A stretch of 35,600 nt of DNA from Liquorilactobacillus satsumensis DSM 16230 = JCM 12392 (GTDB lineage Bacteria > Bacillota > Bacilli > Lactobacillales > Lactobacillaceae). A program made the translations under genes and the position numbers. Each line of letters starts with the position of its first letter. Position 1 is the first letter of the stretch. Shown in pieces: positions 17,134 to 24,717 of this stretch. Below the pieces are notes generated by a model. The model had not been told where the DNA came from. It saw only the letters and a program-made list of their open reading frames with translations, and searched no databases. The DNA lies in assembly GCF_001435195.1 (NCBI RefSeq), contig NZ_AZFQ01000036.1, positions 143,830 to 179,429 of the forward strand, given 5' to 3'.

Positions 17134-17161
17134 TTGACAGTTTGGGGACTGTCCATATAAA
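17134..17161 (+). promoter_or_regulatory. Promoter with inverted repeat, probably for corA
   Basis: TTGACA (17134-17139), 16 bp, TATAAA (17156-17161), close to consensus. The spacer holds the inverted repeat GACAGT-TTGGGG-ACTGTC (17136-17153), which overlaps the -35 and could be an operator. The next gene is corA at 17402, beyond repeat copy C, giving a leader of about 235 nt. Confidence 0.5.
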
Positions 17162-17172
17162 ATGAATAGGGT

Positions 17173-17347
17173 TGAGGGGCTGGGCCAAAAATTAAATTTT
17201 AGCCTGGCTTCTTTACTTGTTCCGGATAAACGTGTTCCATAAGTCAAAAATTTCTGTCTAACCTTGGATTACTCATAGCAAATTACTTGATATATTCGTA
17301 ATTTATTGTTAGTGCTCAAATTTTAGCGATTTATGTCACACTCTCTT
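17173..17347 (-). repeat. Intergenic repeat, copy C (degenerate H + reversed U)
   Basis: A degenerate hairpin (GGGGCTGGGCCAAAA with TTTTAGCCTGGCTTC) is followed by a near full-length reversed unit U, from TCCGGATAAACGTGTTCCAT to TTATGTCACACTCTCT. It lies in the predicted 5' leader of corA; the weaker hairpin may allow read-through. Confidence 0.8.
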
Positions 17348-17401
17348 TTTATTTGGATTTTATCCAAAGATCACGTTTAGCTGTCTAAGGGAGGGATAGG
17401 A

Positions 17402-18307
17402 ATGATCGAGATCAAACCAATCGATATTGGCTCATTTAAGACTTGGTTGAATGTTAAGGAAGCACAACCAGCAGATGCTGCAATTTTGCAGTCTAAGTAT
17501 GGTCTGACACAGGATGTCATGGATTATGCAATGGATATTGATGAACCTTCAAATTATGATTATGATAAAAAATCAAAATCGCAATTATTTATTTACCATC
17601 TGCCTTATAGTACGCAACAAGGGTATTTGACAATTCCGGCTGTAATTTTGTTAAAAGGGAGTCTTTTGATTACCTTGACACATTCCACAAATGCTAAAGT
17701 CGAAAGTATTTTTCAGAAAGATATTGTTGAAAAAGAATACGCAAACGTAAATTTAACAGTGTTAAAGTTACTCAAACATCTGAGCGATGCCTTTTCTTTA
17801 CCAACTCATGAAATCAGACGCCGCAGAAAAGAATTAAATGATCTTTTGAGCAGTCGTGCTGAAAATAAGCATTTGATTGGTTTGGCCAACCTAAGAAAAA
17901 GTTTAATTTATTTTACCAGCTCTACTCATAATAATTATGTGATGCTGCAGAATTTAAAAAACAAGTACTTTGGCAGAACATTTCATGAAAATGAGGACGA
18001 ATTTTTGGTTGATGCTCAAATTGAAGCTAATCAGGTGCAACAGTTAGTTGAAATGGAAGCTGAAATTGTGACTCAGCTGATTGCGACGTTCGATACAATC
18101 CTCAGCAATAACCTGAACAGTATCATGAAGATTTTGACGATTTGGTCGGTAGTCTTGGCGATTCCAACAATTATTACTGGTTTTTACGGGATGAATGTTG
18201 ATTTGCCATTGATGCACCTGCGCTTAGCATGGGTTGTGATTGTTGGCATTACACTTTTTTTGATTGGATGGGTTGTTGTGTTGCTGTATCGTCATCGAAT
18301 TATTTAA
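17402..18307 (+). CDS. corA: CorA-type magnesium/divalent cation channel
   Basis: A 301-residue CorA-family protein: a large acidic cytoplasmic domain (1-240) ending in a long helix, then two C-terminal membrane helices (about 243-261 and 274-295) joined by the signature YGMNV at 262-266, the selectivity filter of the pentameric Mg2+ channel. The short basic tail (YRHRII) is cytoplasmic. The GGGAGGGAT site is well placed before ATG 17402. The gene stands alone, with repeat copy C in front. An MgtC-family gene further on hints at the same ion. Confidence 0.9.
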   Translation: MIEIKPIDIGSFKTWLNVKEAQPADAAILQSKYGLTQDVMDYAMDIDEPSNYDYDKKSKSQLFIYHLPYSTQQGYLTIPAVILLKGSLLITLTHSTNAKVESIFQKDIVEKEYANVNLTVLKLLKHLSDAFSLPTHEIRRRRKELNDLLSSRAENKHLIGLANLRKSLIYFTSSTHNNYVMLQNLKNKYFGRTFHENEDEFLVDAQIEANQVQQLVEMEAEIVTQLIATFDTILSNNLNSIMKILTIWSVVLAIPTIITGFYGMNVDLPLMHLRLAWVVIVGITLFLIGWVVVLLYRHRII

Positions 18308-18414
18308 GAAGTTAATGCTGGACTTTTTCCGCGAGGGTTAAAAAATGAGTTATAATTAAAACGTGTTATTGCAATATAAACATATTTTTTATTACGACAA
18401 GAGGAGCGATTTCA

Positions 18415-18885
18415 GTGAAAATTGTGTTAGCAAGCGATCATGCAGGTGTAGCTTTAAAAAAAGAGGTAAGTGCATTATTAACCTCAATGGGGCATGAAGT
18501 TGACGATTTAGGTCCTTTTACGAGCGATTCTGTTGATTTGTCCGATTATGTTTATCCGGCAGCTTTAAAAGTTGCACAAAATAAAGACACCCGCGGAATC
18601 TTTATCGACGGTGTTGGCTATGGGAGTGCAATGATCGCCAATCGGATTTATGGGATTGACGCGGTGGTCTGCCAAGATCCTTTTTGTGCTAAACTAGCAC
18701 GGCAGCATAATGACAGTAATGTTTTGTGTTTAGGTGGTAAAATTATCGGACCCGCGATTGCTTTAGAGATTGTCAGGGTTTGGATGACAACTGATTTTTT
18801 GGCACAAGAAAAATATATTCGGCGAGTTGAAAAGGTTAAACAAATTACGGCAAAACATCTTAAAAAATTGGATGAACTTGCTTAG
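18415..18885 (+). CDS. RpiB/LacA/LacB-family sugar-phosphate isomerase-like protein
   Basis: A 156-residue protein with the family's N-terminal SDHAG (7-11) and the later ARQHNDSNVLCLGG (95-108). In characterised ribose-5-phosphate and galactose-6-phosphate isomerases the second active-site loop reads CGTGxG, with Cys as the base; here it is DGVGYG (65-70), so Asp65 takes that place. Some RpiB proteins use Glu there, so activity is possible, but the substrate may differ. GTG start with GAGGAGCG 7 bases upstream; a TATAAT lies about 65 bases before it (18351-18356). No sugar operon surrounds it. Confidence 0.82.
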   Translation: MKIVLASDHAGVALKKEVSALLTSMGHEVDDLGPFTSDSVDLSDYVYPAALKVAQNKDTRGIFIDGVGYGSAMIANRIYGIDAVVCQDPFCAKLARQHNDSNVLCLGGKIIGPAIALEIVRVWMTTDFLAQEKYIRRVEKVKQITAKHLKKLDELA

Positions 18886-19183
18886 ATCTGGCTTAAATTT
18901 TGATTCAAAAATTAGCGCAACATTAAAATGATAGTTGAGGTTTGCACACTATCTTAAATTCAGATACTAAAAATGATTTCCAATAGTTCTCTTTCTTTTT
19001 GTCGGAGTCTTAAGTGTAATTTTCATGAATTCGCCCTATACTTGTAGTTAATGGCGATGGTGAAAATAATCTTTTGCTGAATGGCGTTAAAGTCAGGGAA
19101 CTTTTTGGTTAGTTTGAGAATTTTCAGAAACAGCAATTTTTGCTAAGAATTATAAGTTTTGCAGAAAAGTCGGAGGCGTAAAA
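18886..19183. other. Intergenic spacer before ndk, nothing clear
   Basis: AT-rich, no terminator-like stem with a T-run, no repeat unit and no convincing ORF or promoter pair. The ndk ribosome-binding site CGGAGGC is at its end. Confidence 0.5.
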
Positions 19184-19615
19184 ATGGAGAAGGAGAGAAC
19201 GTTAATTTTAATCAAACCTGATGGAGTTGCACAAAGGCACATCGGTGAAATTTTGACACGCATTGAACGCAAGGGTTACCAGATTATCGCCTTAAAAGTG
19301 ACCACCGCAACGCAAGAAAAATTACGCGCACACTACGCCCAAAAGGTTGATAAACCATATTTCAAAGATATCTGTGCTTACATGATGGAAGGCCCCCTCG
19401 TAGCAGTAGTTGCCGAAGGAATTAATATAATTGCGGCTTTTCACCGAATGGCAGGTGCAACAGAACCGCTGGCGGCTGCTCCAGGCACAATTCGTGCAGA
19501 TTTTGGGTGCGAGTGGGCTGACGGTAATCTAAGAAATGTGGTCCACAGTTCAGATGAAGCTCAAAGCGCAGCTCAAGAAATAAAGATTTGGTTTCCAGAA
19601 CTGACAGAAAAATAA
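19184..19615 (+). CDS. ndk: Nucleoside diphosphate kinase
   Basis: A 143-residue enzyme that passes phosphate from ATP to other nucleoside diphosphates through a phosphohistidine. Seen: N-terminal ERTLILIKPDGV with the conserved Lys, GEILTRIERKGYQI, RMAGATEP and the active-site His in NVVHSSDE. The length is normal for the family. ATG with CGGAGG 8 bases upstream. The small DUF1801-like gene follows after 45 bases and may share the transcript. Confidence 0.92.
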   Translation: MEKERTLILIKPDGVAQRHIGEILTRIERKGYQIIALKVTTATQEKLRAHYAQKVDKPYFKDICAYMMEGPLVAVVAEGINIIAAFHRMAGATEPLAAAPGTIRADFGCEWADGNLRNVVHSSDEAQSAAQEIKIWFPELTEK

Positions 19616-19660
19616 AAATCAGGTAAAATCAGTTTAAAAAGATGAAGAAGGTGCGTTGCA

Positions 19661-20089
19661 ATGTCAAAGCAAGGGTTCTCAGAATTTGAAAAACAGGCGA
19701 TGAAGGAACGTGCACAGGAATTGCGTCGTGATGCAAGTCAGAAAAAGAATCCGTTGGCGGACCTGCTGGAAAAGATTGCTGCGATGCCAGAAGATGAGGC
19801 ATATTTGGCTGCTCAGTTACATGAGCTTGTACAGCAAAATGCACCCCAGTTGCAGCCTAAAACATGGTATGGTATGCCGGCCTATGCTAATCAGGAAGGA
19901 AAAGTTGTCCTCTTTTTTCAACCAGCAACCAAATTTAAAGCGCGTTACAGCACGCTAGGCTTTAATGATAGTGCGTTACTTGATATGGGGAAAATGTGGC
20001 CTACAGCATATGCCCTGTGTTCTTGGGATGCAGATATTGCACGGCAGGTGGCAGTGTTAATTCGCAAGGCAGTTACGGAAAAAGCGTAG
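19661..20089 (+). CDS. DUF1801 / YdhG-like small protein
   Basis: A 142-residue cytoplasmic protein. The C-terminal part PKTWYGMPAYANQEGKVVLF, then KFKARYSTLGFND...MWPTAYAL, is typical of the DUF1801-like fold; the N-terminal 45 residues are a charged helix (MSKQGFSEFEKQAMKERAQELRRDA in part). Function in the family is not established; iron-chaperone roles have been proposed for relatives. AAGAAGG site upstream of the ATG. No catalytic residues can be assigned. Confidence 0.65.
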   Translation: MSKQGFSEFEKQAMKERAQELRRDASQKKNPLADLLEKIAAMPEDEAYLAAQLHELVQQNAPQLQPKTWYGMPAYANQEGKVVLFFQPATKFKARYSTLGFNDSALLDMGKMWPTAYALCSWDADIARQVAVLIRKAVTEKA

Positions 20090-20223
20090 TGCCTAAAATA
20101 CACCGATTAGACTAATTAAACTAGTAATCTAAATGAATTAGTAGTTGCAGCCAGACTGATTTCAACCTCTTTTTAAACTTTTTTACTTGGAAGTTAAAGA
20201 ATATTAAATAAGGTCTATCTAAC

Positions 20224-20275
20224 GTTATCGTGCGGCTACAAGTTAAGCCAAAACCAGTTTGGTCCGTGCGCTAAC
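20224..20275 (+). ncRNA. Possible structured RNA or 3' element before the terminator
   Basis: GTTATCGTGCGG (20224-20235) pairs with CCGTGCGCTAAC (20264-20275) at 11 of 12 positions including G-U pairs, and encloses CCAAA/TTTGG (20248-20262). With the terminator at 20339 it could form a small RNA of roughly 160 nt, or the 3' end of the ndk transcript. A TTGGAA...TAAGGT pair upstream is a poor promoter. Confidence 0.3.
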
Positions 20276-20338
20276 ATTTAAGGTGAGCGAACTAAAGATC
20301 GAAATTCTTTAATTCGAAGCTTGCAACAAGACTAAAAG

Positions 20339-20380
20339 CTTAAGCCAAAACAGCAACTTGGCTTAAGTTTTTTTTATTTT
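20339..20380 (+). terminator. Rho-independent terminator
   Basis: CTTAAGCCAA (20339-20348) pairs perfectly with TTGGCTTAAG (20358-20367) across a 9-nt loop, followed by a long T-run. It lies about 250 bases beyond the DUF1801-like gene and directly ahead of the next promoter. Confidence 0.85.
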
Positions 20381-20385
20381 TTGTA

Positions 20386-20429
20386 TTGACTAGCCAGTCA
20401 TTGACTAATAAGTCAATGGGGAATATACT
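20386..20429 (+). promoter_or_regulatory. ABC exporter promoter with two tandem TetR-type operators
   Basis: TTGACT (20401-20406), 17 bp, TATACT (20424-20429). Two palindromes of the form TGACT-N4-AGTCA lie at 20387-20400 and 20402-20415, 15 bp apart; the second, TTGACTAATAAGTCAA, covers the -35. They are the likely target of the TetR-family gene at the end of this operon (23101). A weaker cre-like box TTAAAGCGCTAGTT (12 of 14) lies in the leader at 20465. Confidence 0.7.
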
Positions 20430-20508
20430 CTACTTGTAGCAGCAACCAAGCATAAGTCGCACTTTTAAAGCGCTAGTTAGCTGAGAATTCTAAAAGGGGA
20501 GATTAACA

Positions 20509-21432
20509 ATGGAAGAAAATGTACTCGAAGTTTCAAAGTTGCAGAAAAATTTTGGGAAATTCAAAGCACTGAAAAAGATTACATTTGAGATTAAAAAAGG
20601 AGAGGTATTTGGGTTTATTGGACCTAATGGTGCGGGGAAATCGACCACGATTAGAATTCTTTTAGGTATTTTACGTGCTTCAGGCGGTCAAGCCAAAATA
20701 TTTGGGCAAGATGTGTGGCGAGAAGCCGTTGGTGTTCATAAAAAACTTGCTTATGTCCCGGGGGATGTTTATCTTTGGCCTAACTTAAGCGGTGGTGAAA
20801 TTATTGATTTGTTTTTAAAACTAAATCAACAAAAGCACACGGTTAAAACCGATGAACTGATCAAACAATTTGAGTTAGATCCTACTAAAAAAGCCCGGAC
20901 CTACTCCAAAGGCAATCGGCAAAAAGTTGCATTAATAGCAGCATTTTCGACAGATGCAGCTTTTTACATTTTTGATGAACCGACCAGTGGACTGGATCCG
21001 CTGATGGAGGAAGTTTTCCAACGAAATGTTTTGCAACTTAAGCAGCAAGGGAAAAGTATTTTATTATCAAGTCATATTCTTTCCGAGGTTGAAAAAATGT
21101 GCGACCGAATTGGGATTATTCGGGACGGGCAAATTATCGAAACAGGTACATTGGCTGAGATGCGTCATCTGACACGGACTATGATTACAGTTGTGACAAA
21201 ATTACCACTTGGACAGGTTGCTCAATTGCCAGGGGTCCATCATTTCAAACAAGAGTTATCCGCGCAAAATGAAAATCGGGCAACCTTTGCAGTCGATTCG
21301 GAACAAATTGGGTCAGTGATGGCGCAATTAGCCACTTATGAAATCAAGACACTTCAAAGCACACCACCGACTTTAGAAGATTTGTTTTTACGCTATTATC
21401 AAAAAAAGGAGGAAGACCGTCATGGAGAATAG
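20509..21432 (+). CDS. ABC exporter ATP-binding protein (operon 1)
   Basis: A 307-residue nucleotide-binding subunit: Walker A GPNGAGKS (38-45), signature YSKGNRQK in place of LSGGQ (near 137-144), Walker B FYIFDEP, switch His in LLSSHILSEVE, then a C-terminal regulatory extension of about 80 residues. The YSKGNRQK signature is typical of antibiotic-export ABC systems. It pairs with the large permease whose gene overlaps it by 11 bases, so translation is coupled. Efflux of an amphipathic drug or a self-made compound is the family role; the substrate is unknown. Confidence 0.88.
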   Translation: MEENVLEVSKLQKNFGKFKALKKITFEIKKGEVFGFIGPNGAGKSTTIRILLGILRASGGQAKIFGQDVWREAVGVHKKLAYVPGDVYLWPNLSGGEIIDLFLKLNQQKHTVKTDELIKQFELDPTKKARTYSKGNRQKVALIAAFSTDAAFYIFDEPTSGLDPLMEEVFQRNVLQLKQQGKSILLSSHILSEVEKMCDRIGIIRDGQIIETGTLAEMRHLTRTMITVVTKLPLGQVAQLPGVHHFKQELSAQNENRATFAVDSEQIGSVMAQLATYEIKTLQSTPPTLEDLFLRYYQKKEEDRHGE

Positions 21433-23038
21433 CAGGTTCAAACAAACGGGGTATCTTTTACTTTTTTATTTGCGGCGAGATTGGCTGCTAATTGTTGGTT
21501 GGTTGATTGCAATCGTTGGATTGATGGGAGGCGCAGCAGCTAAGTTTGATAATCTTTATGGGACGCACAAGGCAATCACAGCAATCGCAACAACGCTTAA
21601 AACACCTGCAATGGTCGCATTATTTGGCCCTTTTACAGCCAAAGAGCCATATACTGCTGCCATTATATATGCAAGTGAAATGGTGGTTTTCATGGGTCTG
21701 TTTTTTGCCATAATGAACATTTATTTTGCAGTGAAAAATACGCGCGCTGAGGAAGATAATGGGACATTGGAACTAATTCGGGCACATGCTGTTGGTCAGT
21801 TGAGTCCTTTAACAGCGACAGTCCTTGAATTGATACTAATTAACTTAATTGTGGGTATTTTGGCGGCCGGTTCACTTGAATTTGCACAGATGACAGGTGC
21901 TAATAGCTTAGGAAGCTGGCTTTTTGGGCTCGCTTTAGCAGTCTTTGGAATGCTGTTTGGTACGCTAGCATTGCTCATGGCGCAGCTTGCAAGTAACGCA
22001 CGCGGGGCAACGAGCCTGAGTTATTTGGTGTTAGGTTTATTTTTCATTGCCCGGATGTTAACAGACGTTAAGAATCCAGACTACACGTGGTTTACAGTTT
22101 TTGGATTGATTGAAAAACTAGCAGTTTATAGTAGTAATGATTGGTTGCCAGTCGATTATATGCTGTTTTTAACAATCGTTTTTGGAGCAGTTGCTTTGAT
22201 CATGAATACACACCGAGATGTAACAAGTGGATTGCTGCCCTCAAGACCCGGGCGAAAAACTGCTTCGTTCTTTTTAGCAAATCCCTTCAGTCTCGTGTTG
22301 CGTTTGGAGCGGACTAGTTTGGTGATTTGGTTGTGCAGTTCATTTGTTTTAGGAATTAGTTATGGTTCAATCTTCGGAAATATCGGCAATTTAATCAAGA
22401 CCAATCCAGCGATTGCTAAATTAATGGGGACGGCTGCAGTTGAGGCCGGTAATCGAAATTTAATCTTGAATTTTGCTGCTACCTTGTCGGTCATCTTTGC
22501 AGTAATCGCAACCATTCCAGCTCAAATTACACTGCTAAAGATCAATAATGACGAGCAACGTGGATGGCTAGAGCAGGTGCATGCAAGAAGTGTCTCACGC
22601 TTTAAACTCTTTTTCAGTTATGTCATAGTAGCACTTTTTTACCAAGCAGCATGTCTTTTCTTAGCGTTGTTGGGGATGGGACTCGCGGGTGTTAATACTA
22701 ATGATGTCGTGTCGCTAGGGCGTTTTTTCAGAGCTTTTGCAGGTTATTTACCGATTTTGCTTGTCATCTCAGGCATTACAACCTTATGTGTTGCTCTTTT
22801 ACCACGCTGGCAAAAAATTGTTTGGATTCTGCCGATCTACGGACTTTTTTCAATGTATTTTGGAAATTTGTTGAATTTACCTCAATGGGCAAAAAGAGTA
22901 ACACCATATGGATGGGTAAATCGAGTGCCATTAGAAGCCATTCATTGGGGAAATGTTCTCCTGTTTTTGTGCTTAGCACTTGGTTTGTGGCTGCTGAGTT
23001 ATTTATTATATGCAAGCAGAGATCTAGTAGAAAATTAA
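21422..23038 (+). CDS. ABC exporter permease, polyketide-antibiotic exporter type (operon 1)
   Basis: A 538-residue membrane protein with about 12 helices in two similar halves (each with a helix-1 region, an amphipathic stretch and five further helices; compare GTLELIRAHAVG with GWLEQVHARSVS, and LLFYLRRDWLLIVGWLI with LVLRLERTSLVIWLC). This duplicated layout is the exporter of polyketide antibiotics type permease, so one copy probably replaces a permease dimer. The ATG overlaps the ATPase stop and lies downstream of AAAGGAGG. The third gene of the unit is a TetR regulator 62 bases on. Confidence 0.85.
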   Translation: MENSRFKQTGYLLLFYLRRDWLLIVGWLIAIVGLMGGAAAKFDNLYGTHKAITAIATTLKTPAMVALFGPFTAKEPYTAAIIYASEMVVFMGLFFAIMNIYFAVKNTRAEEDNGTLELIRAHAVGQLSPLTATVLELILINLIVGILAAGSLEFAQMTGANSLGSWLFGLALAVFGMLFGTLALLMAQLASNARGATSLSYLVLGLFFIARMLTDVKNPDYTWFTVFGLIEKLAVYSSNDWLPVDYMLFLTIVFGAVALIMNTHRDVTSGLLPSRPGRKTASFFLANPFSLVLRLERTSLVIWLCSSFVLGISYGSIFGNIGNLIKTNPAIAKLMGTAAVEAGNRNLILNFAATLSVIFAVIATIPAQITLLKINNDEQRGWLEQVHARSVSRFKLFFSYVIVALFYQAACLFLALLGMGLAGVNTNDVVSLGRFFRAFAGYLPILLVISGITTLCVALLPRWQKIVWILPIYGLFSMYFGNLLNLPQWAKRVTPYGWVNRVPLEAIHWGNVLLFLCLALGLWLLSYLLYASRDLVEN

Positions 23039-23100
23039 TGTTCACGGTTAACCAATCAGAGTATACTTGATATTTAGAAAAGCAAAAAAGGATGGTTTAA

Positions 23101-23751
23101 ATGGCAGCTCCACGCAGAAGTTCTAAAGATCCTGAAAAAATTAAGAGAATTATGGAAAGCGCACTTCGGATTTTTGCGCGTTCAGGTTACCGGGAGACCA
23201 AAACTGATGAAATTGCGCAAGCGGCAAATGTTTCAAAAGGGACGCTTTTTCACTATTACAAAAATAAAGCCAATCTTTATTTGGAAACATTGCGTTCTTC
23301 AATTTCACGTGTCAGCCAGGCAGCAGATTATTCCGTCTGGACTGATTCCAAGGATCTTGTTGAAATGGTTGTTAGGGCGACTAAATACAAGATTCAATTG
23401 CAATTAAAATATCCGGAAGATTTTCGGCTTTTACTGAATGCTTATGCACTCAGCAGTTCGTTACCAGCAAAACTACGTACAGAAATTGCACAACTATATG
23501 CCAAGAATACAAAAGTAGCTTTGGATCAAGTGATCGAACCAGTACTCAAAAAACTTCCTGTGCGCGCGGATCTTCCGCTTCCGGTAGTTGAAAAAGCAAT
23601 CACTGCACTTGAAGAAGTCATAACACAAGAGGCAAGAGACTTTATTAAGGAACATCCAACGGCACAAATTGCGGACCTAGAACCAGTGATTACTCATGCC
23701 CGAATGTATATGGAAATCTTGCAGCGAGGATTTATGGCTGACTCACATTAA
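23101..23751 (+). CDS. TetR family regulator of ABC operon 1
   Basis: A 216-residue repressor-type protein: N-terminal helix-turn-helix about residues 15-62 (ALRIFARSGYRETKTDEIA, then VSKGTLFHYYKNKANLY) and a variable ligand-binding C-terminal domain. Its position as last gene of the exporter operon, with two TGACT-N4-AGTCA palindromes on the operon promoter, implies autoregulation released by the exported compound. The AAAGGAT site is modest. It is unrelated in sequence to the second TetR protein beyond the HTH. Confidence 0.88.
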   Translation: MAAPRRSSKDPEKIKRIMESALRIFARSGYRETKTDEIAQAANVSKGTLFHYYKNKANLYLETLRSSISRVSQAADYSVWTDSKDLVEMVVRATKYKIQLQLKYPEDFRLLLNAYALSSSLPAKLRTEIAQLYAKNTKVALDQVIEPVLKKLPVRADLPLPVVEKAITALEEVITQEARDFIKEHPTAQIADLEPVITHARMYMEILQRGFMADSH

Positions 23752-23806
23752 TTTGCAAGCTTTAACTTAACGAGTAAACTAGAAAAAAACAAGTGCAGCA
23801 TCGCTG

Positions 23807-23857
23807 AAGCACCTCACAAGACTTGGGCACGCAGACCAAGTTTGAGAGGTGCTTTTA
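23807..23857 (+). terminator. Terminator of ABC operon 1
   Basis: AAGCACCTC (23807-23815) pairs with GAGGTGCTT (23846-23854), with an inner ACTTGG/CCAAGT stem, followed by TTTT then AT-rich sequence. Confidence 0.8.
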
Positions 23858-23909
23858 TGTTATAAATATATTTAAATTAACGATCATTAAACCTAATTAA
23901 GTGGATGAC

Positions 23910-23961
23910 TTGCAAAATAGCAATTCTTTCTTATAATAATAAGTGAGTGCTCACTTATTAT
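23910..23961 (+). promoter_or_regulatory. ABC operon 2 promoter and TetR-type operator
   Basis: TTGCAA (23910-23915), 16 bp, TATAAT (23932-23937). A 26-bp palindrome with 12-bp perfect arms, ATAATAAGTGAG-TG-CTCACTTATTAT (23936-23961), overlaps the end of the -10 and the start site, ideal for repression by the TetR-family protein at 25844. Confidence 0.75.
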
Positions 23962-23976
23962 AAAAAGGAGGAACTT

Positions 23977-24717
23977 ATGACTAAAGTTATTGAAGTTTTA
24001 AATTTAAGACAAGGTTATGGCAAAACTGTGGTATTGAAGCAAATCAATTTAAAGATCAAAGCTGGTGAAATCTTAGCTTTGTTGGGGCCTAGCGGTTCGG
24101 GGAAAACAACTTTGATTAGCTCAATTATGGGGATGCTTAAGCCGCAGAAAGGGACTGTGACTGTGTTAGGCAATCAAATGCCTAATCGCCAGATGTTATC
24201 TGAAATTGGATTTATGGCACAAACAGATGCTCTTTACGGAACCTTAACAGCGCGAGAAAATCTGACTTTCTTCGGCGCGATGCAAGGAGTTCCCAAGGCG
24301 AGGTTAGGTGCGCGGATCACCTATGCTGCTGGGGTTGTAAAGCTTAACTCCCATTTAGATAGGGCGGTTCAGTATTTTTCAGGAGGAATGAAGCGGCGAT
24401 TATCATTAGCACTTGCCCTAATTGCGGATCCACGGATCTTGATTTTAGACGAACCTACAGTTGGCATCGATCCAGAGCTGCGCCAGCAAATTTGGAAAGA
24501 ATTACATCATCTTGCCGCTGAAGGAAAGACGATTTTATTAACAACCCATGTGATGGATGATGCACTCCAAGCTGACCAACTCTTGTTGATTCGTCAAGGA
24601 GAAGCAATTGCCCAGGGCAGTCCAGCAGGGCTCGTTGCAGAATATCGGGTCAAGACAATTGAGGAAGTTTTTTTAAAGGCAGGGAGGATGCAAGATGCGC
24701 ATAATAGCAATGGCTAA
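23977..24717 (+). CDS. ABC exporter ATP-binding protein (operon 2)
   Basis: A 246-residue nucleotide-binding subunit: Walker A GPSGSGKT (about 37-44), Q-loop FMAQTD, signature FSGGMKRR, Walker B ILILDEP and switch His in LTTHVMDDA. ATG 23977 has AAGGAGG 6 bases upstream; the GTG at 23947 lies inside the operator and is rejected. The gene overlaps its permease by 23 bases. This is the ABC-2/DrrA-like drug-export type; substrate unknown. Confidence 0.9.
   Translation: MTKVIEVLNLRQGYGKTVVLKQINLKIKAGEILALLGPSGSGKTTLISSIMGMLKPQKGTVTVLGNQMPNRQMLSEIGFMAQTDALYGTLTARENLTFFGAMQGVPKARLGARITYAAGVVKLNSHLDRAVQYFSGGMKRRLSLALALIADPRILILDEPTVGIDPELRQQIWKELHHLAAEGKTILLTTHVMDDALQADQLLLIRQGEAIAQGSPAGLVAEYRVKTIEEVFLKAGRMQDAHNSNG

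Noticed and set aside
17162-17401. Mg2+ riboswitch in the corA leader
   Set aside because: The structure there is explained by repeat copy C, which recurs at unrelated genes.
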